Shown: in pieces, positions 10,990-22,670 of the stretch
Layout: the number at the start of each line of letters is the position of its first letter
How positions within the stretch are numbered: position 1 is the stretch's first letter
Assembly: GCF_002776525.5 (NCBI RefSeq)
Contig: NC_045443.1
Location: 52,364,168-52,428,167 of the forward strand
DNA from: Piliocolobus tephrosceles
Lineage: Eukaryota > Chordata > Mammalia > Primates > Cercopithecidae
Direction of reading: 5' to 3'
Length of the DNA stretch: 64,000 bases
Made by a program: the position numbers and the translations under genes
The notes under the pieces: generated by a model
Seen by the model: only the letters and a program-made list of their open reading frames with translations
Told to the model about the DNA's origin: nothing
Databases searched by the model: none

Positions 10990-12024
10990 CTTTGTGGTTT
11001 TATCTGCCTTTGGTCTTTGATGATGGTGATGTACTGATGGGGTTTTGGTGTGGGTGTCCTTTCTGTTTGTTAGTTTTCCTTCTAACCGTCAGGACCTTCA
11101 ACTGTAGGTCTGTTGGAGTTTGCTTGAGGTCCACTCCAGACCCTGTTTGCCTGGGTATCAGCAGCGGAGGCTGCAGAAGATAGAATATTGCTGAACAGCG
11201 AGTGTTGCTGTCTGATTCTTGCTCTGGAAGCTTCGTCTCAGGGGTGTACCCCACTGTGTGAGGTGTGAAGTGTTGGTCTGCACCTAGTGGGGGATGTCTC
11301 CCAGTTAGGCTACTCAGGGAACAGGGACCCACTTGAGCAGGCAGTCTGTCCGTTCTCAGATCTCAACCTCCATGCTGGGAGATCCACCGCTCTCTTCAAA
11401 GCTGTCAGATGGGGCATTTACCTCTGCCGAAGTTTCTGCTGCTTTTTGTTTAGCTATGCCCTGTCCCCAGAGGAGGAGTCTACAGAGGCAAGCTGGCCTC
11501 CTTGAGCTCTGGTGGGCTCCACCCAATTCGAACTTCCTGGCAGCTTTGTTTACCTACTTAAGCCTCAGCAATGGTGTGCACCCTTCTCCCAGCCTCGCTG
11601 CCGCCTTGCAGTTAGATCTCAGACTGCTGTGCTAGCAATGAGGGAGGCTCCATGGGTGTGGGACCCTCTGAGCCAGGTGTGGGATATAATCTCCTGATGT
11701 GCCATTTGCTAAGATCCTTGGTAAAGCGCAGTATTAGGGTGGGAGTTACCCGATTTTCCAGGTGTTGTGTGTCTCAATTTCCTTTGGCTAGGAAAAGGAA
11801 TTCCCTTTCCCCTTGAGCTTCACAGGTGAGGTGATGCCTCGCCCTGCTTCAGCTCTTGCTGGTTGGGTTGCACCCATGGACCAGCACCAACTGTTTGACA
11901 CGCCCCAGTGAGATGAACCCAGTACCTCAGTTGAAAATGCAGAAATCACTCATCTTCTGTGTTGCTCATGCTGGGAGCTGGAGGCTGCAGCTGTTCCTAT
12001 TCGGCCATCTTGGGCGTGCCCCTC

Positions 12025-12300
12025 TGTTTAAGTTCTTATAGATGCTGGATATTAGACCTTTTCCAGATGCATGTTTTGCAACCATTTTCTCCAATTCTGT
12101 ACATTGTCTGTTTACTCTGTTGAGTTTCTTTTACTGTGCAGAAGCTCTTTACTTTACTTAGTTCTCAGATGTCCATTTTTTCTTTTGTTGCAATTGCTTT
12201 TTGCATCTTTGTTATGAAATGTTTGCCCATGCTTAAGTCCTGAATAGTATTGCCTAGGTTGTCTTCCAAGGTTTTTATAGTTTTAGGTTTTGCATTTGGA
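12025..12300 (-). mobile_element. Older LINE-1, right half of the split copy
   Basis: This continues the ORF2 antisense sequence that stops at 6736 (gatgctggatattagacc, then a pattern ending in ttttatagttttaggtttt). It ends near 12300, where the original insertion was 5'-truncated. Confidence 0.85.
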
Positions 12301-12690
12301 GAAAAGGGCATAATAATTTACTGAGTGAGTCCCAGGCAGTGATAATATATAGTTAACCATGCAGTTCTGTCAATATGATTGCATGTTATTCCACCAAAGC
12401 TATTAGATTTCCCAATGACAATATGCGTCATTTTCTTGCAGCACTGTTAAGTCTACTTTACTTCAGTGTTGAGAACCTCTTCAGAAAGCGACCAGCTATA
12501 TTGCCATTGCTCACCTAGTAGTCTATACCCAAAACCCCTTCTCCCTGTTGACTTTCTTATCTCTTGTTGCTAACTTCATACTCTTTCAGATACAGATGTA
12601 AGAAGTAAAAGGGTTCTGTTCTATATCTTTCAGAAATCACAGAAAGCTGTTAAATTTTGAGCAGCTTTGGTCATCTTTTGTTAAAATGTT
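12301..12690. other. Intergenic DNA, nothing recognised
   Basis: No gene or nameable repeat is seen between the two L1 blocks. Confidence 0.4.
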
Positions 12691-14540
12691 GTTTGACTGA
12701 AGTTTTAGGTTTTCAGCAAAATTGAGAGGAAGGTACAGAGACATATACCCCTTGCCCTCAGATAGGCATAGCCTCCTTCCTTATCAACACCCACCACCAC
12801 GGTGATACATGTGTTATAGTTGATGAACCCACAGTGACATATCATGATTATCCAAAGCCTTTGGTTTACATTAGGGTGTACTCTTGGTATTGTACATTAC
12901 ATGGGTTTTGAAAAACACATAGTATCATACAGAATAGTTTCACTTCCAGAAAAACCCTCTTTTTATCCCCTAAACATCTGGTAACCACTGCTGTTTTAAT
13001 TATCTATAGTTTGTTCTTTTCCAGCATGTCAAGTAGTTGGAATCATAGAGTATGTAGCCTTGTTAGGTTGACTTCCTTTACTTAGTGATACAGATTTATG
13101 TTTCCTTCATGTATTTTCATGGCTTGACACCTCATTTCCTTTATACCACTAAATAATACTCCATTGCCTGTATGTATCACAGTTAATTTATCCATTCACC
13201 CACTGAAAGGCAGTTTGGTTGCTCCCAAGTTTGGGTAATTATAAATAAAGCTGCTAAAGACACCTGTGTGCACTCTTTTGTATAAACAAAAGTTTCAATT
13301 CCCCTGGGTAAATAACAAGGAGAATGATTGCTGGTTCACACAGTAAGGATATTTTTAGTTTTGTAAGACACTGCTAAATGGCCTTCCAAAGTGGCTGCAC
13401 TATTTTGTATTCTTATCAGCAATGAATAAAAGTTACTGTTGCTCCACGTCTTTGTCAGCATTTGGTATTGTCACTGCTCTATATTTTGATCATTCTAATA
13501 GGTGGGTAGTGTTATTTCATTGTTGATTTATGTGAATTTCCCTAATGACATAGGATGTGGAACATCTTTTCATGTATCTGTTTGCTATTTGGATATCTTC
13601 TTTGGTGAGGTATCTGTTAAGGTCTTTGATTCATTTTTCAGTTGGGTTGTTTGTTTCTTATTGTTGAGTTTTAAGAGTTCTTTGCATATTTTGGATAAAA
13701 GTCGCTTGTAAGTTGTGTCTTTTGCAAATATTTTCTTCCAGTCTGTTGCTTCTTCCTTGTTCCCTTAACACTCTCTTTTACTGGGCAGATTTATTAATTT
13801 TAACAAAGTCCAGCTTATCAATTATCTTTTTTCATGGATTGTGCATTTGGTGTTATGTCTGAAAAGTCATCACCATACCCAAGGTCATATGAGTTTAAGG
13901 TCATATGAGTTTTTATCTATGTTATCTTTCAAGATTTCTATAGTTTTGCATTTTACATTTAGTCTCATGATTCATTTTGAGTTTTTTTGTTTGTTTTTGT
14001 TTTTGTTTTTCCAAAAACTATAATGTTCTGTCCAAATTTCTCTTTTACTTTTTTATATGGGGGTGGTGGTGGGTACTGGGTATATCTAGTTGTTCCAGCA
14101 TCATTTGTTAAAAAGACTAACTCTTCTCCATTGCATTACCTCCATATTTATGTAAGTCTCTTTTGGAACTCTCTATTCTGTTCTATTGATTTATTTGTCT
14201 ATTCTTTCTCCAATACCACACTGTCTTGAACAATAAGTTTACAGTAAGTCTTGATGTAGGATGATGTGAGTCCTCTAACTTTGTTGTTCTCCTTCAATAT
14301 TGTGCTGGCTATTCTGGATCTTTTGTGTCTTTACACACATTTTAGAATCAATTTGTTAATATTAAAAAAACTTGATTTGATTTTGTTTGGGATTGTGTAG
14401 AATCCATAGGTATATTTGAGAAGAACTAATATCTCAACAAATATTGAGTTTTGCTATCCATGAACATGGAATGTCTCTTCATTTATTAAGATCTTCTTGG
14501 ATTTTGTTCATCAGAGCTTTAAGTACTCTCTATATTGCTT
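12690..14540 (-). mobile_element. Ancient LINE-1 (L1M-type) 3' half
   Basis: This is diverged L1 antisense sequence: 3' UTR-like material near 12700-13050, then ORF2 C-terminal antisense blocks (for example 13140-13260 and 13560-13760), and a block near 14440-14510 (gctatccatgaacatggaatg) typical of L1 ORF2. All frames are broken. The divergence and lack of a clean tail indicate an old mammalian-wide or early primate family. Confidence 0.8.
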
Positions 14541-16082
14541 TCAAACCCTGCATTCAGAGACTCATCCCATGAACCTCAAACTTACAGTAATAATTGGATG
14601 TGAAATGGCTCTAGATTTTACGCTGGCAAATCTTCCCAAACTTCAGGTTATTCAAGTCAAGCTCTGCCTTGAATGGTCATTTAAAGCTTCACTCAGATAG
14701 AAGTACCTAAGTTGGTCACAGGGACTACATCTCAGCATCCAGCTAGAGAGCTATAGTTGAGTTTTACCTTTTTACAGAAATCTATGTTTTTAAGAAATGA
14801 TTCTCTTTGATGCACCCCCGATATAATTTGGTGTACTTACAGTGCTCTCTTCTTATCTCCTTGTGAATCTTGCAATTCTATAACAGTTATAATTGCATCA
14901 TATTCTCCCTAGTCTTCCTCATGTAAAAATGGGTACATATTGGTGTCCAGGGTGATTTTTCTACCTTTTTAGTAAACCCAATTATTAGTGGCTCATTTGT
15001 AGTTTTCTTTAGAGTTTAAAATATCTATTTCCCTTTGCTTTGTTGTCATCTGATATTACTAAACAAGTGAAAAATATCCACTCCACACCTGTCACATATT
15101 TAAAACAATAGCCCAGTGAATATAACATTGACTTTATCATAGATAATTTTTAAATGCTTTAACATCTTAAAAACATGGAATAAAAATTGTAATAACAGAT
15201 TTTATCATTTTGAAGATTTATGAAGTCCTGACTACTGGAAATTTCTAGTACCTAAAGTAAGTTTGGTTGTGGAAATGGTTAAGTATTCTTAACATGAATG
15301 AGTTGAATGCTAGGCAATTCTGAGAAGTACACATTTGTTAGGAAAACATCTCTTTGGTGTCCATAAGTTTTTATTATTTAAATTCCAAATCTACACATAT
15401 CTGTTTCCTTCATACATTTTACAACAGGGTATTTTTTGAAGTTGCTTTTTGGAACCTCTCCACATTATTCTAAATCAACAGCCAGTATCTATTTGCCTCT
15501 CATGATATGTGTAGCAATTATTCTTTAAACTTTTAACTTAGAGAAAAACTGCTTACAAGCAATATAATATAACACAAGTTTGGTAAAGAGATTTTTTTTT
15601 CATTTTTTCCCCTGGGAATTCAGTACCATTCTGGAATCCCAGGCGATTGGAGTCTGAGAATATTTGGAAACATTACTTCTGGCCAAAGCATTGATTTTGT
15701 AATAGTCTGCTAAGTAAACAGCAAGAGGAAAGCTTTTCTATGTGGCTTTGCAAAGCAGCCAGGGTTTAGATATATGGGTATGTGCACAGGTTTGTTACAT
15801 GGGTATATTGTATGACCAAACTTACAAATCTTTCATTGAACATTTTTAAAAACAAAACAAAAGTTTGATGTGTAATTCAGTAATGTACCATTTTTCACTT
15901 GATTGTTTTTGCCCAATATTACAAATGTTTTCTTCAGTATGGTGCAAAGTTAATTATTTGTTATAAGTGTGAATGAAGATAGGCCAAATATATTTTGTAA
16001 CATGGTTTTTTATTGGAAATGATTAGAGATTTATTTTACTTGTTTTAAATGTAGGTATACCCAATGGAAGATTTTTTTAAAG
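14541..16082. other. Mostly unannotated DNA, with a 34-nt block shared with the L1 at 10.3 kb
   Basis: No gene is seen. Positions 14582-14615 are identical to 10301-10334 inside L1 ORF1 (see findings). A short antisense L1 3'-end-like scrap lies near 15775-15815 (gtgcacaggtttgttacatgg). The rest is A/T-rich and not recognised. Confidence 0.55.
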
Positions 16083-16092
16083 AATAGATTTT

Positions 16093-16405
16093 GGCCTGGT
16101 ACGGTAGCTCACGCCTGTAATCCCAGCAGTTTGGGAGGCTGAGGAGGGCAGATTACCTGAGGTCAGGAGTTCGAGACCAGCCTGACCAATATGGTGAAAC
16201 CCCCGCCTCTACTAAAAATACAAAAATTAGTCTTAGTGGAGGGTGCCTGTAATCCCAGCTACTCGGGAGTCTGAGACAGGAGAATTGCTTGAACTCAGGA
16301 GGCAGAGATTGCGGTGAGCCGAGATTGTTCCACTGAACTCCAGCCTGGGCGACAGAGCAAGACTCTGTCTCAAAACAAAACAAAGCAAAAACAAAACAAA
16401 ACAAA
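16093..16405 (+). mobile_element. Alu (AluS-like), full length
   Basis: This is a complete dimeric Alu in plus orientation: left arm from ggcctggtacggtagctcacgcc, middle A-rich linker (tactaaaaatacaaaaatta), right arm ending gacagagcaagactctgtctc, then a (CAAAA)n-type tail. A roughly 10-bp target duplication (aatagatttt at 16083-16092, attagatttt at 16406-16415) flanks it. The antisense open frame across it is the usual Alu artefact. Confidence 0.95.
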
Positions 16406-16415
16406 ATTAGATTTT

Positions 16416-19400
16416 AACCTATTATACTATTATTTAGTTTCCTGGGAAAATAAGGGTTAAGGAATTTTCCTTCAACTTCTACAAATTAGGAAGCTTTTCT
16501 TTTACTTTTCTAGAAGTAAAATTAGGAAATGATGAACCTTCCTATCTAGCTGTTTGTTAAGGCTTCTGTACACGCATAGGTTGACCTGAAACTCCAAGGG
16601 CCTTTTCAAGGTTGTTTTTTGTTTTTTGTTTTTTTTTTTATCTTTTGCCTCCAAAGACTTATTAGAATTTTTTGAATTATTCCCACTGTGCTAATTTATA
16701 ACCGTTTTAAAGTTTATATTTATTTATAAAAGTTGCTTCTGCAAAAAAGATAGTGTAAGGAAATAAAGGGAGTTATTTTCACAGTTCTGTTTGCTCATTA
16801 CAAAACACTTTGAAGTATAATGTTATTTCTCGATATTAAAATTACCTCAAAAATTCCAAGAATAAACAATCCCAAGGAATAAAAAAATTGCTTACTTCTT
16901 CCTGACAGTAACCATGTTAGACATTCTAAGGTACCACTGACTTGAAATAATACATGAATCATGACGTTGTTTACAATGTTCTCATAGTAAAATGAACCAA
17001 TAGCCAAACAACTTAGTGTATAAGACAACAATAAAATACATGCCAATTATCAGATGAATTTAATGTATTTAATTATTTAAAAATACTATTATGGAAATAA
17101 GTTTAAAATATTAACATTTTAAAAATCAGTTAAAAATAAAATTTAAGAATCATGTAAGTTTCATGAGCATGGTAAATTTCTCTCACCAGTACTGAACCAA
17201 AATCTATCCCACAAAAAATACAAAAATATTATAGGGAAAATTAAAATCTGTGTTCTTCACATAGCCTGGCATGTTAAAAGTTGCAATTCCAAGAGACTTG
17301 ATCAGTGTGTCCAGTAGCCCCACCACAAAATATCTATTATTGAGAAATGCATATTCAATTGTAAATATGACTTACAGGAAATATAGATAATTGTATGAAC
17401 ATTCTGTATTTCCCCCTGTGAGATAAAAGCAGTTGTTTAATTAACCATCGTCCTTTCTAGTGATCCAGGGATCATTTCCCCAAGGCCAGTCACACTTTTA
17501 AATGCTATTACTAAAATATAGCAACCATGTAGTACCAGTGCAAGGCATGTTAGACTGTCTAAGGTATTAACTTCATTAGGAAGATTTGAGCTATCAATAG
17601 ATTTCAAGATCAGTGAACATTTCTCTGAAAATACTGCTTATCTTTAAAAAATCATTATATTTCTAATTACAGAAGAAATATGAGGTTTCATTTGGTAAGA
17701 TACATCCAGATTTTTTTATGATGTTATATTTCTCAATTTTGTTAAACATCTCCATTTATCTGTACATCTGTGTATTACAAAAGCATTCTCTGAAAAACAA
17801 ATAATGAAATATTAATTATCAGAAAAGGAATAATTTTATACTTCACTAAATAAAAGAAAACAACAAATAATGAGGCTTTCATTCTGGAAAGTAACAGAAT
17901 GCTAAAGAAGAGAGTATTAATAAAACAGTAGCTATGTAATAAAGAAATGCTGTGGTTTATAACTACACAAAGTATTTTTAATTTAGGTACTATGGCAATT
18001 TATTCATTTACATGTAGGATTGTTAGAAGTATTGCTCCATTTAGATAAATTTCATAACAATCTCAGATTCCTGTTGTACTCCAAATACTGAAGATATAAC
18101 TCATTCATCCATAATAATTTTATGAGAAAACATATTTATAAAAAAGTTAGCTAAAATAAGAGGTAAAGTCTATTTTCTAAGAAAAAGGCCAGAGTTGGTC
18201 TGCTTAATGGGACGTGAAAAAAACTATTTGGCCTCATTAAGATATTATCAACTAAATTAGTGAACTTAATTAAATGACATCAAGTTATCAAAATGCCTTG
18301 TGACAAATAAGACAGTACATTCTCTAGAGCGATGTAGTAATCATGGCAACTCAACATCAGTTTGCAAGTTTTTTTTTAAATCAGTATAAATTTGTGGTAG
18401 TGACTGCAACATCACTGCTGATTAATCTCTGTTTAGCGAATATATGCAAAGTAATCTGTAGGCTTTTAGGATATAGAAAAACTGAGAGGAGTATTTAAGA
18501 GGTAAATCGTGTGACATTATAAACCTCTAATTGTCTAAACTTTTATTAAAATTTAAATGCCTTCAGGAAAGATGAAAAATGTGCAATGATAATTATTAAA
18601 AATTCAAGAAAGTGACCATTTTTGGATATCCTTATTCATATTTCACATGGATTGTACACTATAGAACTTATTACTCAATGAAAAGCCATTCATCCTAGTA
18701 TTGCTTTCTGTCACTGTTAATATCAGAATTCTGAGAGGCAGTTGGTTGAGGCATTTTAGGATGTACTAAATATTGTAACTTCTATAAAATCTTGATGCCT
18801 TCATCAACTCCCATATTTTTTCAAAACAAAATATGGCATAATTTTAGACCCATAACAAGTTTAGAATTGTTCCAAAATGTAGGTAAGCATGATAACGCAT
18901 GTGAAGTTTTTCATAAGTTTTGATGAATATACCAGGAATATGATGATGTTTCTAATCCTATGACAAGAATGATAGTGAAGCTGGTTTTGCAATAGCAGTG
19001 AGAGAGTAATGGCTGTAATCATTGTCACATGTTACTCATTATTTTGGGACTTACAAGGGCATGGGAAGCCTGAAATCACCAGAGTTGTTCCTTTCCTTTT
19101 GCTACTGAGGACATTCCTTTGAGAACTTACAATATGGAAAATACACAGGTAAGATGTTACATGTCTTGAGAGTAGAATTAAAACATAGAATTATTTAAAT
19201 GAGCCACAGTTTAGAAAGATTCCGTACACCATAAATTTTTACCTACTCACTTCAGGAGGGAATATCTATTTTAAATTATTTTGACTATAAAATGAAATAT
19301 GCATTTTTGGAATTAAATTTGAAAAGTATATAAAATAATTGATACAATATTTACCCAACTCCAATTTTGAAAAAAATTATTTTTCTAACACATGCTCCTG

Positions 19401-20365
19401 TAATTGCTAAATTTTGGTACTAAGAATGACCTCCTGTAAAGAAAAAATTTGCACAATTTAATGTTGGCCAAAATATTTTACTCCAAGTAAGATATAGTAT
19501 TTGAGTTCATAATAGTTGAATTAGTGCTTTTGTGACTGGATCTGCTGACGTACAAAAGTAAGTATACGTACCCTACTTCTGATAATGAAGTTTTAAAGAA
19601 GATGGACAGTCATGAGAGGAGCTATTTTGGCAGAGAAAAGTTGAGATGAGTGTTGGGAGGATACTTCTCTATTGTAAGTCATATTTGTTTGGAAGTTTTA
19701 AAAAAATATAACTTAAACAATATAACTGTAACTCTGTGCATAATAAGAAATGGGGGCCCAGTGAAGTTGAATTATGGTTCAAAAGACAAAATAAAAATGT
19801 CATAAACTATCAGGCTCATGGAGACTACAGAGAAGCACCAAAATCATAAGCATATATTATGTTTAGTTATTAAGTTTCTTGTGTGTGTGTGTGTGTGTAC
19901 TGGGCATGTTGGTATATGTATATATAGTGGATGAATGGTGTAAAATGCACTATATTCAGTAGAAATGTGATTAACATAATTTAATATTAGATGTCAAACT
20001 AGCCCATTATTTATCTTTATTGCATCCTGAAATAACTTAAAAATTAGTACACTCTTCTATTTTAATTATCTGTCTACACTCTTTCTACTTTATCCTACAA
20101 AATAGCACGCCTACGATGAAGAATACGAGTGCAGACTATGACTACTCATGAGAGAAAAATTACATCTAGGTGGTAAACAATGAGTAAGATTTATACAAAA
20201 TGTTTATTTTTCCTTAATTTTATCTTATTGTAAACATCATTTCTGCTTCAGAGAAACAGAACGGTGAGACAACTGAGAATAAAGATGTTTTATTGATGTT
20301 ATTAATATTTTTGAGATTATCTCTATATTGATTTAATACCCTTTGATGCACATACTTCGATTTTT
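16416..20365. other. Long A/T-rich intergenic region upstream of OR10A7
   Basis: No coding sequence or nameable transposon is seen in nearly 4 kb, apart from a T-rich stretch at 16613-16640 and a (GT)n run at 19881-19898. It should contain the OR10A7 promoter and non-coding 5' exon(s), since OR genes usually start several kb upstream. I cannot place a transcription start from sequence alone. Confidence 0.5.
19880..19899. repeat. (GT)n microsatellite
   Basis: About nine GT dinucleotides in a row, roughly 0.5 kb upstream of the OR10A7 open frame. Confidence 0.9.
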
Positions 20366-20367
20366 AG
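20366..20367 (+). promoter_or_regulatory. OR10A7: Candidate 3' splice site of the OR10A7 coding exon
   Basis: A short pyrimidine run (cgatttttag) ends in AG 19 bases before the start codon. OR genes typically have a non-coding exon spliced just upstream of a single coding exon, so this is a plausible acceptor. Cognate donors were not located. Confidence 0.4.
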
Positions 20368-20386
20368 AGAGAAACTCGTCTAAGAT

Positions 20387-21337
20387 ATGATCTGTGAAAA
20401 TCACACCAGGGTCACTGAATTTATTCTTCTTGGTTTTACAAACCACCCCGAGATGCAAGTTGCCCTCTTTATTTTGTTCCTGGCCATTTATACAGTCACT
20501 TTGTTGGGCAACTTTCTTATTGTCACAGTTACCAGTGTGGATCCCACACTTCAAACACCCATGTACTTCTTTCTTCGAAATCTATCACTTCTTGAAGTAT
20601 GTTTCACCTTGGTTATGGTGCCAAAGATGCTTGTAGATCTAGTGTCCCCAAGGAAAATCATCTCTTTTGTGGGCTGTGGTACCCAGATGTACTTCTTCTT
20701 CTTATTCGGCAGTTCTGAATGTTTCCTTCTCTCCATGATGGCTTATGATCGCTTTGTGGCCATCTGTAACCCTCTCCGTTACTCAGTCATAATGAACAGG
20801 TCCCTATGCTGGTGGATGGCCATGGGCTCTTGGATGTCCGGTGTTCCTGTATCTATGCTACAGACGGCTTGGATGATGGCCCTGCCTTTCTGTGGACCAA
20901 ATGCCGTGGACCACTTTTTCTGTGATGGTCCCCCAGTGTTAAAACTAGTCACAGTGGATACAACCATATATGAAATGCAAGCACTTGCCTCCACACTCCT
21001 GTTTATCATGTTTCCCTTTTCTCTCATTTTGGTTTCCTACACCCGCATTATCATAACAATTCTGAGGATGTCCTCTGCCACTGGTCGCCAGAAGGCATTT
21101 TCTACTTGTTCCTCACACCTCATTGTGGTGTCCCTCTTCTATGGAACAGCCAGTCTGACCTACCTGCGGCCCAAATCAAACCAGTCCCCTGAGAGCAAGA
21201 AGCTAGTGTCATTGTCCTACACTGTCATCACACCTATGCTAAACCCCATCATCTACAGCCTGAGGAACAATGAAGTGAAAGGAGCTGCCAAGAGGACAAT
21301 CACTCAAAAAGTCTTACAGAAGTTAGATGTGTTTTGA
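20387..21337 (+). CDS. OR10A7: Olfactory receptor family 10 subfamily A member 7 (odorant GPCR)
   Basis: Intact 316-codon single-exon frame for a seven-transmembrane odorant receptor of olfactory sensory cilia, expected to couple to G-olf; the ligand is unknown. The visible OR signature includes: N-glycosylation site NHT at residues 5-7; GN in TM1 (41-42); PMYFFL at the IC1/TM2 border (58-63); conserved C97 and C179 for the TM3-EC2 disulfide; MAYDRFVAIC at the end of TM3 (118-127); SYTRI in TM5 (217-221); KAFSTCSSH in TM6 (236-244); and PMLNPIIY in TM7 (283-290). Length is standard for class II ORs. The protein matches human OR10A7 closely from memory, including the VLQKLDVF end. The DRY tyrosine is phenylalanine (DRF). 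The stop codon lies inside the target-site duplication of a downstream L1, so the native 3' UTR has been displaced. The frame is open, so function is likely but not proven. Confidence 0.96.
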   Translation: MICENHTRVTEFILLGFTNHPEMQVALFILFLAIYTVTLLGNFLIVTVTSVDPTLQTPMYFFLRNLSLLEVCFTLVMVPKMLVDLVSPRKIISFVGCGTQMYFFFLFGSSECFLLSMMAYDRFVAICNPLRYSVIMNRSLCWWMAMGSWMSGVPVSMLQTAWMMALPFCGPNAVDHFFCDGPPVLKLVTVDTTIYEMQALASTLLFIMFPFSLILVSYTRIIITILRMSSATGRQKAFSTCSSHLIVVSLFYGTASLTYLRPKSNQSPESKKLVSLSYTVITPMLNPIIYSLRNNEVKGAAKRTITQKVLQKLDVF

Positions 21338-21340
21338 CTT

Positions 21341-22045
21341 ATTTTTATTATTTTTTATTATTTTATTTTTTAATGATACTTTAAGTTCTAGGGTACATGT
21401 GCACAACGTGCAGGTTTGTTACATATGTGTACATGTGCCATGTTGGTGTGCTGCACCCATTAACTCATCATTTACATTAGGTATATCTCCTAATGTTATA
21501 CCTACCCCCTCCTCCTACCCCATGACAGGCTCTGGTGTGTGATGTTCCCCTTCCTGTGTCCTAGTGTTCTCATTGTTCAATTCCCACCTATGAGTGAGAA
21601 CATGCGGTGTTCAGTTTTTTGTTCTTGCAATAGCTTGCTGAGAATGATGGTTTCCAGCTTCATCCATGTCCCTACACAGGACATGAACTCATCCTTTTTT
21701 ATGGCTGCATAGTGTTCCACGGTGTATATGTGCCACATTTTCTTAATCCAGTCTATCATTGATGGACATTTGGGTTGGTTCCAAGTCTTTGCTATTGTGA
21801 ATAGTGCTGCAGTAAATAAAAAATCAGGAAACAACAGGTGCTGGAGAGGATATGGAGAAATAGGAACACTTTTACACTGTTGGTGGGACTGTAAACTAGT
21901 TCAACCATTGTGGAAGACAGTGTAGTGATACCTCAAGGATCTAGAACTAGAAATGCCATTTGACTCAGCCATCCCATTACTGGGTATATACCCAAAGGAT
22001 CATAAATGGTGCTGCTATAAAGACCCATGCACACGTATGTTTATT
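21341..22045 (-). mobile_element. LINE-1 3' end with 5' inversion, inserted at the OR10A7 stop codon
   Basis: From 21341 to about 21817 the sequence is antisense L1 (T-rich tail, 3' UTR, ORF2 C-terminus). From about 21818 to 22045 the next-upstream ORF2 segment continues in plus orientation (gaaacaacaggtgctggagagg to tatgtttattg). This is the classic twin-priming structure. A 12-bp target duplication with one mismatch, gtgttttgactt (21329-21340) and gtgtttttactt (22046-22057), brackets the insertion and includes the OR10A7 stop codon. Open frames here are ORF2 fragments. An AATAAA in OR sense falls at 21815-21820, at the inversion junction. Confidence 0.92.
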
Positions 22046-22139
22046 GTGTTTTTACTTCTATTGTGTAAGAATACTTCCAAAGTAGGAACAGCAGAACCTA
22101 CTAACTAAAGCTTAAAACAGAGTGGAAGAGTTGCTCTTA

Positions 22140-22670
22140 TTTCATCACTAACTGGTGGGTGCATTTCTGTATATCATTCAGGGTCCTAGCAAGAAAGAGA
22201 TGGTATTCCTGAATTGGGATAAGTGAGAAAACGCTTTATGAGAGGCTATTTAAAAATTGTGAACAAGATTAGGTAACAGCCACACAGATCATACAACAGA
22301 AATTTTACACTTCTTGGCCTGAAGGGGCAAGTAGAAGAAGTGTTAACTGGAACCAATAGAATGCTAAAACTATGTAAAAAAAAGTAACCTAATAGGATCT
22401 CTGTTCTTTAGTACAGCAAGGCAGCCATCCCAACCTTATTTTGATCTGACTCTCTCAAATCTATTGCTGGCTTCTATTCTCAGCCAAACCAAATACAACA
22501 TGGGGACAAGAATGTCTGTTGATGCAATATATAAATGCCAGCCGCCTGGGGCACAGAGCAAGATGAAAAAGGGTAAGAAACCTTATGAAAGATAAGTAAA
22601 AACAGCCATCACAAACTACTGTATAATCTGCAGCTATTGCGATGTAACAATGAAGCATGGCATCTAACCT
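22140..22670 (+). repeat. Old interspersed repeat, LTR-type by feel, family not assigned
   Basis: Phrases such as ggcctgaaggggcaag and cctggggcacagagcaagatg recur in a common old mammalian repeat that I recognise but cannot name with confidence. The copy is heavily diverged. No coding content. Confidence 0.35.

Larger units (their letters stand above)
6737..12024 (-). mobile_element. Near full-length LINE-1 (L1PA-type) nested in an older L1, with 3' transduction
   Basis: This is a minus-strand L1 with its 5' end (the ATGGCCGAATAG start motif, reversed) near 12000-12015 and its own 3' end near 6822. Its 5' UTR is about 1 kb (10990-12024), ORF1 remnants lie at about 9936-10989 and ORF2 remnants at about 7035-9872. 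A 13-bp target duplication with one mismatch (6724-6736 and 12025-12037) encloses the element plus about 85 extra bases beyond the usual L1 3' end. That extra piece has AATAAA (reversed, 6774-6779) and ends in an A-rich tail (6737-6744), as in a 3' transduction. Total length is shorter than a canonical ~6 kb L1 because ORF2 has lost a middle section around 8025. It cannot mobilise itself. Confidence 0.92.

Noticed and set aside
9904..11697. Plus-strand open frames of up to 155 codons
   Set aside because: These are antisense to L1 ORF1 and the L1 5' UTR. The real content is the minus-strand L1.
16153..16404. 83-codon minus-strand frame with ETESCSVAQAGVQW
   Set aside because: This is the standard peptide produced by translating antisense Alu, not a gene. 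The same applies to 37066-37254.
20394..21027. Other frames overlapping the OR10A7 exon
   Set aside because: Shadows of the 316-codon receptor frame. The same holds for frames overlapping 55001-55939.
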